From Siphonodentalium dalli (lineage: Eukaryota > Mollusca > Scaphopoda > Gadilida > Siphonodentaliidae), in assembly GCA_032622095.1 (NCBI GenBank), contig CP136066.1:199662978-199726977 (forward strand): a stretch of 64,000 nt of DNA, written 5' to 3'. Each line of letters begins with the position of its first letter. Positions within the stretch are counted from its first letter, which is position 1. Below, one piece after another: positions 10,788 through 21,687 of the stretch. Both the position numbers and the translations under genes were made by a program. Below the pieces are notes generated by a model. It was not told where the DNA came from and made no database searches. It worked only from the letters and a program-made list of their open reading frames with translations.

Positions 10788-13700
10788 ATGGGCAGACGTG
10801 TCTTGTTAATTGGACATTCGTTTATGCATCGACTTGGGACATTCCTGTACAATTTTCGGTTATATGATGACCGCAGATGGTTTCCACCTATGACAGACTT
10901 CTCGTCCTATCTTTGGTTAGATTTGATAGATGTTGAGGTTAAAATAGTCGCATTGCCTGGAGCTGACATTGATACAATCACTGCTACCATACTGTCAGCA
11001 GTCAAAGACTTTCAACCTGATTCCATCATTTTGCAATGTGGAAGTAATGACATCACTAAGTGCAAAATTGAACCTGCTAAAACTGTTGTTTGCCAGTTAT
11101 TTGACCTTCTTTGCTTGTTAAAGTATCAACCACCTGTTAAAGTGATTTTCATTGTGGAATTGTTTCATCGCTCTGTTTTGAAGACAAAATTCAACATACA
11201 CAGGATGTCAATTGAGGAGTTTAATTCTGCAGTGGATATTATCAATAACGATTTGAGTTCCCTTTGTTACAATTCATCAAGGATTGTTTTCTGGAAACAT
11301 TGTGAATTCCCTAAAGATCATGAACATTTGTTGAGTGATGGTGTTCACTTCAATGAAAAGGGCATGTTGCAATATGTATCAACAATTAGGGGAGCAGTGT
11401 TAAATTTTGCGTCAAGATTTTCAAAGATGGAGGTTAGTGTTTTGGTTTGAATTTCATTTTATGCTGAGATGAATTTTCTCTTCAAGAGAAAAGCACATGT
11501 TTTCAGGCGGTCGGGTTAATAATCACATGTGTGGGTAGTCCAAGTCTTCTCGTACTAAAACTAGCTAAGATTTTGGGATGGAGAGATGCTAGTATTTCCA
11601 TCTCAAAATCTTAGCTAGTTTTAGTACGAGAAGACTTGGACTAATGTATGGGTACAGGTAATCTGCTTGTTTTACCAGAGTTATGCTTAGAACCTTGTCA
11701 GAGTAGAAATTTAAATTTGAATATGTTACTACCGTACATGTGTTTTCCGTCTTTGTGCCCATAATTTGCCCCTTGACTTTGAGTAGGGGTAGCATTATGG
11801 GTGGCCACAGGGGGGGGGGGGGTGCCAAATAAATATAAGCATACATTTATGCTTACTAACTTTATGAAAAAATCCTCCATGCTGCTTATTTATATTTGGG
11901 TATCTACGTTTTTTTTTAATTGATGGCTCGACAGTGAAACTCCATAAGTTAACGGCAATGTCAGCAGGGGGGGGGGGGGTCGGAAAACATTTCCAGGCAC
12001 GTATGATGATTTTTATTTTTTCCGGCCTCGGGGGACCCACCCACCCAATTTCTTCCGTTTCCGGCCTTTTTTTCCAGGCAATTTTGGACACCCACCCTTT
12101 TTTTTCCGTTTCAGGAAGTTTTTTCTGGTCAGTTTTGGACACCCACCCCCCCTAAATTTGAGAAAATGATCAATTGAGCAACAAAATAGCTGATTATCCT
12201 GCATTATCATAAGTTATTGCGCGATATTTGAATAGAACAGTGCATAATGAGATAACGATACTATTTGAATTTATCATGTAAGTGTCATTAATCAAGAAAT
12301 GTGTCAACATAATCACATTTCTAGGGATATATAGGCAGAGTGCCAAAGTTTTTATTAACATTCATTTTCATAATATATAGTCACATGATCTAGTCACATA
12401 ATCACATTTGAGTATTCTACATAATACATGGTACCGGTACAACAAATTTCAGATTATTTGATATTTTGATATTTGCTATGTGATATACAGTAATGCCCTA
12501 ATTAATCGACTCCATAATCACAGCAGAATAATGGGTAATTTTTCAGTTTTCTCCCTGAGAGCTTTCCGATGAATGACAACAAGCCATATTTCTGACTAAA
12601 TCCTGAAAAATTACCCATTATTCTGCTGTGGTTATGGAGTCGTTTAATTAGGGCATTACTCACTGTATTGCTGGAATCAAATTGTTTATCAAAACATGTG
12701 GAAATACAACTGTTCATCCCAGTTCATCCCAGTTTGAAGAATAATGCTAATACCATACATAACCATGATATACCCGCGCGACTCTTCTTGGGGCATCTCA
12801 GAAACCAGAACTGAGGAAACATGTTATAGCGTGTAATGGCAGGCTGGTAGCCACTGCTTGAAGTAATAGGCTTCGTAATAATTGGGAATAATATGGATGG
12901 ATAGCCCAATTTCACTTCTTTTTTGCTCACGATATCAGTGACGATAAAATCTTCATTACTGTGATTAACATTACAAGCTGATCCACATTAACATGGAAAA
13001 CAATGTGAAATTGTTCAAGCTGGCCCGGCTGGCCTTCAATTTATTAGTTAAGATTTTATGTTTTACGTTGTCAAAAGTCTATTTTATTCCATTATTTATT
13101 ATATCCATGTCACATATGGTCAAGTGTGCTTTCATTTTATCGCTTATTTTCAACTGAGTTCGGCATAGTTATTCTTATTTTGTTGTATCAGTAGATGGAA
13201 TCCTGATTAAATTTTATTTTTCCAATAGCGCTGTTTCTAGTTCTATCAAGTTGAATTTGGGTTATTGTTGGCCATTGTGCAACTGATCCAACTTTTGATA
13301 ACCTCCATATGTAGTATAGCATTACTATTAACTATATATGACCTGTTTCTGTTCAAAACACATTAAAATAAGATTCAATAGCAGGAATGGAAAAAAAATT
13401 TGGCATATGGAAAAAACTGCTTTTTGGACCCAAGAGACACCCACCCACCCCATCATACGTGCCTGGAAATTTTTTCCGACCCCCCCCCCTGATGTCAGTG
13501 GAAATAAAGTTCTCCATGTGGCGATCGCGAGACAAGCATCTTAGTATTTGCAATTAACCTTTCATGATGGGAGCTGCATGGGTGCAATATTAAATACCCT
13601 GTGTGTGGCAGTGCATTCTCTTATATATGCAAGTCAACCATAGGGAGCCTGGCATATATAACTTAAGAAAGCACTGGCTTACATGTACAAGCAGGATCGC

Positions 13701-15736
13701 GCTGCCTTGAGCCAAATTTGCCAAATGCAAGAACAAATTAAATTTTGGCAAATAAAAATTTCATTTGGCAAAATTGCAAGTGTTTCTCTATTAACATACC
13801 GGTACTAAGAAATATCATTTTCGAAAGTATTGAATAAATAACTGTCTCTTTCATGAAACCAAACGGAACTCCGAAGCATGATGAAACATGCATTATTAAG
13901 GCCTTTTACATGTAGCCTACCCAACGGGGAGGGGCCGGGTCGAAATGTATTTCTAAAACCTTCTGACATGGTACTTTATGGTACTAAAAGGCAACATTTT
14001 TTTGTAAAGAGTCTAAAGACATTGATTTTAAAACTATCCCTTAATTTTTGTTTCAGACAAACTCGGTGAGATTTGCAGCCACATTAATATACTACCAAGA
14101 TATTCCAAACATTGTGAGTACTGACAGTCTGACTGATGTATATTGTACCGGTACATGTATACTGTTGTATTGAAAAATTCAAATGTTAGTGTCCAGTCAC
14201 TACCGTGTGGTACATACTAGTATATCTCTGATGAAGAGTGATTGGCTGGGAAAACTGCAGAAAATCAGCTCAATTAAATAATATTGATGCAGCATTTAAC
14301 TTTCGTTAGACAAAAGAAAAAAGATACTACACTGTATGTATTATTGATATTTTGAAAGAATTGACCAAATTTCACCAAACTTTTTTTTTAGATCAACTTA
14401 CTTTGTAAGTTTGAGCTATTGCCATGGGTTGGCGTCCGTTGTCACTAAATCCTTTGGCATACCATACTCACCACATCTCTGATCCAATCATTATGAAACT
14501 TGTCATGAATTTTGATATTGACATGTACATCTTGTCTTTCTTAAACATTTCACTTTTCCTATTCCTCCATTTACTGTCAACCATTAAATTATTCCCCTAC
14601 CTAAGTTGAGCTGCAGTGTCATTGACACTTTAATTTGGGTTCAGCGTATAATTAGGACAGAGTTATGCCCCTTATTCAACATTCCCAATTTTTTGGTTTT
14701 TTGGTTTACCGAAGCCAAATTTGGTATTATACTTTCCTGCGACAAAACAAAGGTCAAGTTCGAATTTGGGTTCAGTCGAGTTATGCCCCTGATCTCAACT
14801 TAGATTTCTCCAGATATGAGGTTTCCTGACGATAACTTTTTATTGAATTGAGTGAAGCGAGCCCGAGTAGAGTGACCATTATATATGTATTAACTCGTCT
14901 TTGACTTCGACTAAATATAAACTACATGTAGTACCCGTGTCAGTATCATAATATTTACAGTTTAATACTCTGATCAATCATCTTTGTGCGCTGTACATAG
15001 ATAGTACCATTATCAGCCCTAAAGCATACATGTTTAATTATTGGAATTTCAAAGTTAATATTAATGACTGTCCTTATTAATTCACCTCCAAAATATTGAG
15101 TCAGAGAGGCTGAGATAGACTTATATTCTTCCTCAATGCATGTCGTTTTCAAAACTTTCAGGCCTATGGCATTCACGGTCAGAAAGCAGGTGTCCCCAAA
15201 CAATGCTTATCGTATTTAAGACAATCATTAACTTAACATTTATAGTCTTTCTTTTCTTATCCTAGTTCATGCCAGGAAAACACACAGATGAGCAGAAGCG
15301 TCGTTGGCGGAGGCGAAATCGTGACAAGAAACGGGCCAAAAGTAAGGCAGTTTCACAAGAGAGTGTCAATGGAGGCATCTCTTCTCCTCCACCACCAACT
15401 ATTATGACAAAAACCTCTCCAGATACGCCATGTATAACAAATGACATAGTATATACTGAGTCTGATCTGTGTATCGATATGCAGGACAATATTGGGCATT
15501 CAAGTGAGAAGAAAACTAAATTTTCAGATTTTTTCCCGCCATCAGATTTCTCACTGATAAAGGCTCACAAAATAGTTGAAGAAGAACGGGAAAAAAGATA
15601 TAAGGCACAGGACTATGCCTATTTATGTTTACATAAAGCTAAAAAATATAAAAGCCGTCTTGAAAAAGTTCACTCCAATCTTTCCAATATGTCAGATGAC
15701 ATTACGTTTGGTTTGACAGGAGTTGATCTTGAGTGA
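10788..15736 (+). CDS. SGNH-hydrolase-domain protein with basic coiled-coil tail (transposon accessory candidate)
   Basis: Exons 10788-11432, 14057-14113 and 15266-15736 join in phase 0 (215 + 19 + 156 aa, about 390 aa). Splice sites are strong: GAG/GTTAGT, TTTGTTTCAG, ATT/GTGAGT, TTCTTATCCTAG. The first exon has the SGNH blocks in order: GHS with Ser11 (LLIGHSFMHRLG), Gly58 (LPGAD), Asn87 in QCGSND, and Asp184/His187 in LSDGVHFNEKG, so the Ser-Asp-His triad and the oxyanion Gly and Asn look intact. That predicts an esterase or lipase-like fold; the substrate is unknown. Exon 3 encodes a highly basic stretch (about residues 245-261, QKRRWRRRNRDKKR), a Ser/Pro linker and a charged C-terminal helix, suggesting nucleic-acid binding and dimerisation. 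Without splicing, exon 1 would read six more codons to a stop at 11448-11450. It lies immediately upstream of the tnp2 transposase on the same strand. SGNH-type esterase domains are known in some CR1-like retrotransposons, so a mobile-element role is plausible. Confidence 0.7.
11538..11645. repeat. Long-arm inverted repeat in intron
   Basis: Arms of about 45 bp (left AGTCCAAGTCTTCTCGTACT, right its complement ending AAGACTTGGACT) surround a loop of about 20 bp. Related words recur near 29300-29390. It lies in the first intron of the SGNH gene. Confidence 0.7.
11750..12165. repeat. Low-complexity G-run and CACCC-rich segment
   Basis: Two runs of about 12 G (near 11810 and 11967) bracket repeated GGACACCCACCC and TTTTTCCGG words. 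A partial inverted copy with a C-run lies at 13405-13500 and a weaker one near 48020-48070. Open frames through it on both strands are artefacts of composition. Confidence 0.6.
12488..12665. mobile_element. CAGTAATGC MITE (Tc1/mariner-like)
   Basis: A palindrome from CAGTAATGCCCTAATTAATC to the complementary TTAGGGCATTACT...CACTG, flanked by TA at 12486-12487 and 12666-12667. Same family as 27546-27763. Inside the SGNH gene's first intron. Confidence 0.75.
13405..13500. repeat. C-run repeat, inverted relative of 11950-12050
   Basis: GCCTGGAAATTTTTTCCGAC followed by nine C and CTGATGTCA mirrors the segment near 11950-12005. A dispersed repeat of unknown class. Confidence 0.5.
13558..13700. 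mobile_element. CCCTTTCATGA-type MITE, 5' part
   Basis: After TTAA (13554-13557) it begins CCTTTCATGATGGGAGCTGC and contains the family core GTGCATTCTCTTATATATGC. No right end is recognisable; it fades into sequence rich in CAAATTTGGC. Confidence 0.5.
14395..14790. repeat. Dispersed 'gagctattgccatgggttg' repeat, copy 1
   Basis: The word TTTGAGCTATTGCCATGGGT recurs at 21128 and, diverged, at 21283, each preceded by CTCAACTTGACAA-like sequence. An internal pair of TTATGCCCCT words at about 14662 and 14783 suggests an older duplication. No coding sequence. Confidence 0.45.
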
Positions 15737-15754
15737 TTATTTAAAGCCCCATGT

Positions 15755-16610
15755 AATGTTCAGCCCTAAATTTATATTATTTATAAACTATATTAATCTG
15801 CATACCATTTGAATAATGAAGCTTCAAAACACAGATTTATGCAGACAGTGTTCGCGCTGTCAGTAGCCAAATTAGCCAATGGCTAATATTTTTCGCATTT
15901 GGCTCTGTTTGGCTAACAAAAAATTCATTTGGCTAAACTTTTTTTTTACCCTGAATGGAGACGGAAAGTATGGTGTCAGAAGGATAATTACCGGAAGATT
16001 TCAATAGAATAGATATGCAACACCTTACTATAATAAGCCATTGTTAGCGGCCATGGTGTCAATAGTGACAACGACATAGTTATTACAATTAGTTTAGCGG
16101 ATTTTTGTGATTATAATTATATAGAATGTTAGATTCATGTTTGCGAATTTCGTTTCAGGTTTTCATTCTGAGTATAACAAATAATGTTTAAAACAAATAT
16201 TTCAGTCATTAATAGTGAACCGACCAGAAAACGATGATTTAATTTGGCCAAATTTTTTTTTTAATTTGGCCAAAAAACATTTGGCTAAAGTTTTTTTCAT
16301 TTGGCTAAAGTTTGTTTTGGTCCAGCGCGAACAGTTTATGCAGGTTATTCGGTCCAAATAAATTATACAAGATGCCGAATGATGTTTTATTATCAATGCC
16401 TGTTCACAAATGAACTGTTATTTTTATTATAGGGGGCCCGTAAAATATTTTCGAAGCGATAATTTCATTGACTTCAATTATTACTCCTTTCCGAAGCAAA
16501 TAGAGTCTGTATATCAATACTGTATGTATTTATTGACCTATTTTAACCAAAAGAACGTGACAAAAGCGAGAAATTACTTGGGATATTTTTAGGGCTGAAC
16601 ATTACGAGGT
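15755..16610. mobile_element. Outer foldback element hosting a nested hAT-like insertion
   Basis: GTAATGTTCAGCCCTAAA at the left is matched by the inverted TTTTTAGGGCTGAACATTAC at 16585-16604, about 20 bp beyond the stop codon of the SGNH/basic gene. The hAT-like element at 15845-16334 sits inside, so this outer element is older. Confidence 0.5.
15845..16334. mobile_element. hAT-like MITE with 9-bp target duplication
   Basis: Ends ACAGTGTTCGCGCTG and CAGCGCGAACAG are inverted repeats. TTTATGCAG flanks both sides exactly (15836-15844 and 16335-16343). Subterminal blocks repeat ATTTGGCTAA in both orientations. The hAT superfamily makes 8-bp duplications; the ninth base may be chance. No transposase inside. 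Confidence 0.75.
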
Positions 16611-16672
16611 GATTTAAGTATGTATTCAGGGTTATAATAAGCAGAAAGAATATTAAAAAATATGTCCCTTAA

Positions 16673-16921
16673 CACTTTTATGACGGGATGCAGCATAAAG
16701 ACCCTGTGCCAGTGCATTATTTTATATATGCGGTTCTCTCACTGGGAACATCAAATTGATAAGAGAATGCACTGGCTTACACGGTCAAGGTAAATTGCGT
16801 TACATGTTGGCCAATGCATTCTCTTATACATTCTCTTATACAGGTTGCATATGGGCAACTCACATATGTAAGAGAATGCATTGGCACAAGATTTTTTCGG
16901 GCAGCTTCAGTCATGAAAGGA
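16673..16921. mobile_element. TTAA-flanked CCCTTTCATGA-type MITE
   Basis: Flanked by TTAA at 16669-16672 and 16922-16925. Ends CACTTTTATGACGGGA and TTCAGTCATGAAAGG are diverged inverted repeats. The core has GTGCATTATTTTATATATGC and several AAGAGAATGCA words. Confidence 0.65.
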
Positions 16922-17077
16922 TTAAAAATTGTTGATTGGGTACTCATAAAGTTTGACATGTACATGTATGCAATCTTCATTTCTCAAATGTAACCAACAT
17001 CTAGTGCAACAGTGCTTGCACACTTTCATTATGTTTATTGAAATTTGAAACTAAATATACAGGTACCTCTTATTTAA

Positions 17078-17466
17078 ACGTACTCAATCCGATAAAACTC
17101 CTCTCAATTACTATTTCATTGGCTTCGGGGGTCATAAATATTTGATTCGAGTCGAGAAAGCCACCCATCAAAGCTCAGTTTTATTAGATATCGATTTTAG
17201 AAATCAATTATTTTTCATTATTGGTAATACTTTCTGTCCCAGAAGTTTACCGAAAAAGCCAACCGACATACTCTCGATACTAAATTCCACTGAACAAACT
17301 GTTGCTATACAACACATTTTGGGCAATTATCAACGATAGTTCACAGTCCTTAACATTATTGTTGGATAGTTAATCGATTCTGATAACTATAAATGTGACT
17401 TTTGATAAAATATTGTTGTTGTTGGAATCTGTTGAGATGGAGACCCTCTGATCGGATTGAGTACCT
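17078..17466. mobile_element. TTAA-flanked foldback element, GTACTCAATCCGAT family
   Basis: ACGTACTCAATCCGAT at the left and ATCGGATTGAGTACCT at the right are inverted repeats, both bordered by TTAA (17074-17077, 17467-17470). A second, inverted copy is at 35325-35769. Confidence 0.65.
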
Positions 17467-17972
17467 TTAAGTGACATAAATTATTGCTTCCAATAAATAA
17501 ATCTGGTCCCAGATTATGGAAATTGAGATTACATAAAACTAATTTGATGAATTTTAGTAGAAGCCATTTGATTAGAAATTGGTCTTTGATGAATGTTGTT
17601 GAGAGGTCATTCAAATAAAAATTGCTTTTTGTTAAAGAATCAGATCTATTACTGGTAGTTCCATGTATGAAACATTATTTTTTCCCTGCTCTTACCTAGC
17701 TTTTCCTTCTTTTGCAGTTTTGTAATAGAAGATGCAACTAGGAAATGCCATCGGTGAAACCTGAGTATGGAATGTTGAGATACATCAAGATGTACATATT
17801 TTAAATTATTGTGTAGTGTACATGTACATCACTTTCATTGTGAGCAAATTTGTAATGTCACCTGTAGTCATTTATATTGGAAATTATTTGCTTTAACACT
17901 CAAAATGGGATGTGATAATTTTGGCATATAATCTGGAACACTGATATTTATATCTTATCTCAACAAAAACAG

Positions 17973-20969
17973 AATAACTCATCCCTAATCAACTCAGACA
18001 ATATGTCAAGTACCTTGCCATTGAAGTTAGCTTGGACAATTAACCAAAAGAAGAGAAGGCAATGTCCTGGGTGCAGTTGTTGGTATGATGCTAAGTATTT
18101 TGATAGGCATCGGAAACTTAATCTAATTGCTGGAAAATGGATGTGTTGCGAGGGTATACATGACAATATTCCAGACTCTGCCATTAAGAAAAGAAAGTGC
18201 CCTCCAGAGACCTTTGAACTTGATATAAATGCAGCAAGTAATGCATCCAATGATAAAGGAGCAACCAATGTATCCGATGATAATGAATCTGATTGTGAAA
18301 GTGATACATTTAGGCGTAAACTTAGACACTTGGTTGAGTTGTCTATTCCTTCCAATGATTTAGATCAAGTTCTTGAACCTGGGTTCAGTAATGTTGCAGA
18401 AAATTGGGATGAATCTGAAGAAGAAATTAATGCTGATCTTGACACGGATCAATCTTCAGATTTAATGGACACTGATGGCGGCTTTTTATTTAGTAGCATT
18501 TTTTTGTGGTTGTTTTCATTCATCTGTAAATGGCAGGTGTTTTACAATATTACTGACTCTGCTATAAATTGTCTGATATCTTTTCTTTGCACTTTCATGA
18601 GTAAACTGACTGAAAAATTGCCACTGCTTAAACCGGTTTTGAGCATTTTTCCTAAAAGTGGTTATACACTATGGAAACAAATGGGATTTAAGAAGGACTG
18701 TTTCAGAAAATATGTGGTTTGTATGAATTGTATTTCTCTTTACAAATATGAGGACTGCATTATCAAAGAAAATGGGGAAGCAGTTTCTTCATCATGCAAA
18801 TTTATTGAGTTTCCCAGACACTCTCAAAAATACCGAAGAAAACCTTGTGGCGAAAAACTACTGAAACTGGTTAATCTACCTTCAGGAAATAAAAAACTGT
18901 ATCCACATAAAACTTATTGCTACAAGTCCATCAGTGAATCTCTTAAGCGCCTTATTCTCAGAGATGATTTCCTCATTAAATGTCAGTTGTGGCGTTCAAG
19001 GCAAACAAAAAGTAGAATGTTTTCTGACATCTATGATGGTAAAGTCTGGGAAGATTTCAAGTCACATGAGTTAGGGAATTTTTTGAAAAATCCTCACAAT
19101 TTTGGACTGATGATTAATCTCGACTGGTTTCAACCTTTTGAACATGTTAAGTACTCAGTTGGTGTTCTCTATGGGGTAATTTTGAACTTGCCACGAAGCG
19201 AACGGTTTAAAATGCAAAACTTAATTTTAATTGGAATCATACCAGATATGTCAAAGGAACCTCCAGTAAATACTTTTTTGGAACCTTTTATTGATGAAAT
19301 GAAAGTTCTTTGGGACGAAGGAATTAGTGTAGAAGGTGAAACTGGGGACATTCTTACAATAAAAGCAGCAGTTATGTGTGTTGGATGTGATATACCTGCA
19401 TCTCGTAAAATATGTGGTTTCTTAGGCCATGCTGCAACACTGGGTTGCTCGAAGTGCAAAAAACAATTTCCTGGGGGTGTTGGTGAAAAAGATTATTCAG
19501 GCTTCGATGTGGATAGTTGGACACCAAGGACTACATCTGAAGTAAGAGCCCAAGCATATAAGACTACAAAAGCTACAACTAAGACCAAAAAAACATCCCT
19601 TGAATCAGAGTATGGTGTAAGGTATTCTCAGTTTAACAGACTACCATATTTTGATACTGTGCGATTTTCAATTATCGACCCAATGCATAACCTGTTCCAA
19701 GGAACTGCAAAGCATATGATGAAAATTTGGGTGGGAGATAGGATCATTGATAAAGATAAATTACAAATTATTCAAGAAAGAGTGGACTCCATGGATGTAG
19801 CTAGTTCTGTTGGTCCTATTCCACGTAAAATTGCATCATCATTCAGTGGGTTTACTGCCGACCAGTGGAAAAACTGGACAAATATATTTTCCATTTATGC
19901 ATTGAAAGGGGTCATTCCTGATGCTTATTTAAACAATTGGAGAAAGTTTGTATTAGCATCACGGATCATCTGCTCTAAGTTCATTTCTGAACCTGAAATA
20001 CTTAATTTTGAAAGACTTATCCTCAATTTCTGTATTGAATTTGAAGAAATATATGGAAATGAAAAAGTAACACCGAATATGCATCTTCATGGTCATTTGG
20101 CTAACTGTGTAAGGGATTATGGGCCTGTTTATTCTTTCTGGCTATTCAGTTTTGAGAGGTATAATGGTTACCTTGGGTCACTACCAAACAATAATCGATC
20201 TGTTGAAGTTCAAATGATGAGGCGGTTCTCCCGAAATGCCCTTGTGAAATCAGTGAAATTGCCATCAGAATTTTATGATGATTTTTCCAAACATTTTGAA
20301 TTTAATGAAACTGAACCAGAAGTTTGTTTTCCCACTGATCAAATATGGGAAATCATTAATCTTTCAAAAATTACAACAGTTCTGTACAATCAAAGTTGGG
20401 AAGATATTTCTCTATTCAGCATTAAGAAGTCAGTTCAATTTGTTCTGACAAATGACGATCATCATTTTCTTAAAGAGACTTATAAAGTGCTATATCCAGA
20501 AATCATTAGTAATGGTGAACATATTTCCATACCATATTCCTGCCTAAGATGTAGTAATGTCTTTTTAGGGAAGGAAATTTTTGGTTCTGAATCATCGCGA
20601 CACAAACGGTCATCTTTCATAATGGCTTATTGGCCAGTAGAGAATGGGCAAATTTTATCTGACCGAATAGCGTGTGATCTCAGGCCTGGTCAAGTTCTAT
20701 TCTATTTCAAACATAGCCTTTTCAGTAATAAGACTCACAAAACACACATTTTTGCAAAAATTTCTTGGCTCATGCCTGTGAGTAGTCAACTGAAAACATA
20801 TTGTGGGCCTCCAATACAAGTATGGGAAGGAAACATATTTGATGTACTTGGTGCCAGTTCTTTTATGCCAATACAGCGGATTTTCTGCAAATTTGTTCCT
20901 TCATATGGAAATGTTCAGAATAAATCGGTTTGTTTTGTTTGCCCTTTAAATAATGGGTTGAATGTCTAA
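17973..20969 (+). CDS. tnp2-type transposase (EnSpm/CACTA superfamily), intact
   Basis: The ATG at 18003 opens 988 uninterrupted codons. An AG acceptor at 17971-17972 precedes 10 further in-frame codons, so the exon may start at 17973 in phase 0. The N-terminus has a zinc-binding-like cluster (CPGCSCWYDAKYFDRH), then an acidic linker. The core shows Transposase_21/tnp2 landmarks and a plausible catalytic triad: Asp374 (INLDWFQPF), Asp559 (IIDPMHNLFQGTAKHM) and Glu718 (SFERYNGYLG), with Cys pairs (CVGCDIP, GCSKCKKQF) between. The C-terminal part has DLRPGQVLFYFKHSL and WLMPVSSQL, of unknown role. Enzymes of this family cut and paste DNA in the nucleus. No stop or frameshift is seen, which implies recent activity or selection. 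Terminal CACT(A/G) repeats were looked for and not found by eye. It lies downstream of the SGNH gene on the same strand. Confidence 0.85.
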   Translation, partial: NNSSLINSDNMSSTLPLKLAWTINQKKRRQCPGCSCWYDAKYFDRHRKLNLIAGKWMCCEGIHDNIPDSAIKKRKCPPETFELDINAASNASNDKGATNVSDDNESDCESDTFRRKLRHLVELSIPSNDLDQVLEPGFSNVAENWDESEEEINADLDTDQSSDLMDTDGGFLFSSIFLWLFSFICKWQVFYNITDSAINCLISFLCTFMSKLTEKLPLLKPVLSIFPKSGYTLWKQMGFKKDCFRKYVVCMNCISLYKYEDCIIKENGEAVSSSCKFIEFPRHSQKYRRKPCGEKLLKLVNLPSGNKKLYPHKTYCYKSISESLKRLILRDDFLIKCQLWRSRQTKSRMFSDIYDGKVWEDFKSHELGNFLKNPHNFGLMINLDWFQPFEHVKYSVGVLYGVILNLPRSERFKMQNLILIGIIPDMSKEPPVNTFLEPFIDEMKVLWDEGISVEGETGDILTIKAAVMCVGCDIPASRKICGFLGHAATLGCSKCKKQFPGGVGEKDYSGFDVDSWTPRTTSEVRAQAYKTTKATTKTKKTSLESEYGVRYSQFNRLPYFDTVRFSIIDPMHNLFQGTAKHMMKIWVGDRIIDKDKLQIIQERVDSMDVASSVGPIPRKIASSFSGFTADQWKNWTNIFSIYALKGVIPDAYLNNWRKFVLASRIICSKFISEPEILNFERLILNFCIEFEEIYGNEKVTPNMHLHGHLANCVRDYGPVYSFWLFSFERYNGYLGSLPNNNRSVEVQMMRRFSRNALVKSVKLPSEFYDDFSKHFEFNETEPEVCFPTDQIWEIINLSKITTVLYNQSWEDISLFSIKKSVQFVLTNDDHHFLKETYKVLYPEIISNGEHISIPYSCLRCSNVFLGKEIFGSESSRHKRSSFIMAYWPVENGQILSDRIACDLRPGQVLFYFKHSLFSNKTHKTHIFAKISWLMPVSSQLKTYCGPPIQVWEGNIFDVLGASSFMPIQRIFCKFVPSYGNVQNKSVCFVCPLNNGLNV

Positions 20970-21680
20970 ATCCAAACAAAAAAACATAAAAACATGATTC
21001 TGTCAAGAGATTTGTCCTAGCTGAAGATATCTACTGTACAAAAAAAAATTGGTCAGTAAAAAATTAAATTAATTAGTCGGTTCGGTAGGGTCCGAACTGT
21101 CTTCTTTTAACTCAACTTGACAAGTTTGAGCTATTGCCATGGGTTGTTGTCCGTCATCCATCAACAATTTCCTAAAAGATATCTACTCGATATGTCAGTC
21201 ATTAGAAAAATTAACTAAATTAATCAGTTTGGTAGGGTCTGAACTGTTTTTTTTTTTTAGCTCAACTTGACAAAGCTAGCGCTATTGCCATGGTTGGTGT
21301 CTGCCAGCCATCAACAATTTCCTATATCACACCATATGTGTCACATCTCATCCATTCATTTTTTCTGAATTTTCGTTTAAAAATAAGGCTGGATTTCAAA
21401 TGAACAAACACACTTGTTGACTCATCATATATTGTTTATACATGTACATATACAGTATAACTTACATTCGGAGACATCAATGTGTCACAACGCTTAGTCA
21501 TGCAGAGATTGCACCCTGTAAACACTAAAAGAGATTCGGTATCATGTCACGATCTTGGTAGTTATATGTACCTTTCTTGGTGTTCAAAATTTCAGCAAAA
21601 CAATGAGAATAATCGAATAATTGGATTATTTCTTCATGTTATCAAGTTGGCCAAATTGAATCCATGTTATGGCCTAATTC
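20970..21680. other. Intergenic with repeats of the 'gagctattgccatgggttg' type
   Basis: Two tandem copies (about 21055-21180 and 21200-21325) share AATTAATCAGTTTGGTAGGG-like and CTCAACTTGACAA words with 14395. No gene and no clear polyadenylation context for the transposase beyond scattered A-rich stretches. Confidence 0.45.
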
Positions 21681-21687
21681 AGAACGT

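Noticed and set aside
11589-12210. Several overlapping Pro/Gly/Lys-rich frames on both strands
   Set aside because: They come from G-runs and CACCC repeats; sense and antisense frames are equally open.
20970-21480. CACTA-type terminal repeat for the transposase element
   Set aside because: No CACT(A/G) end paired with a matching inverted end left of 7146 could be found by eye; the boundaries remain undefined.
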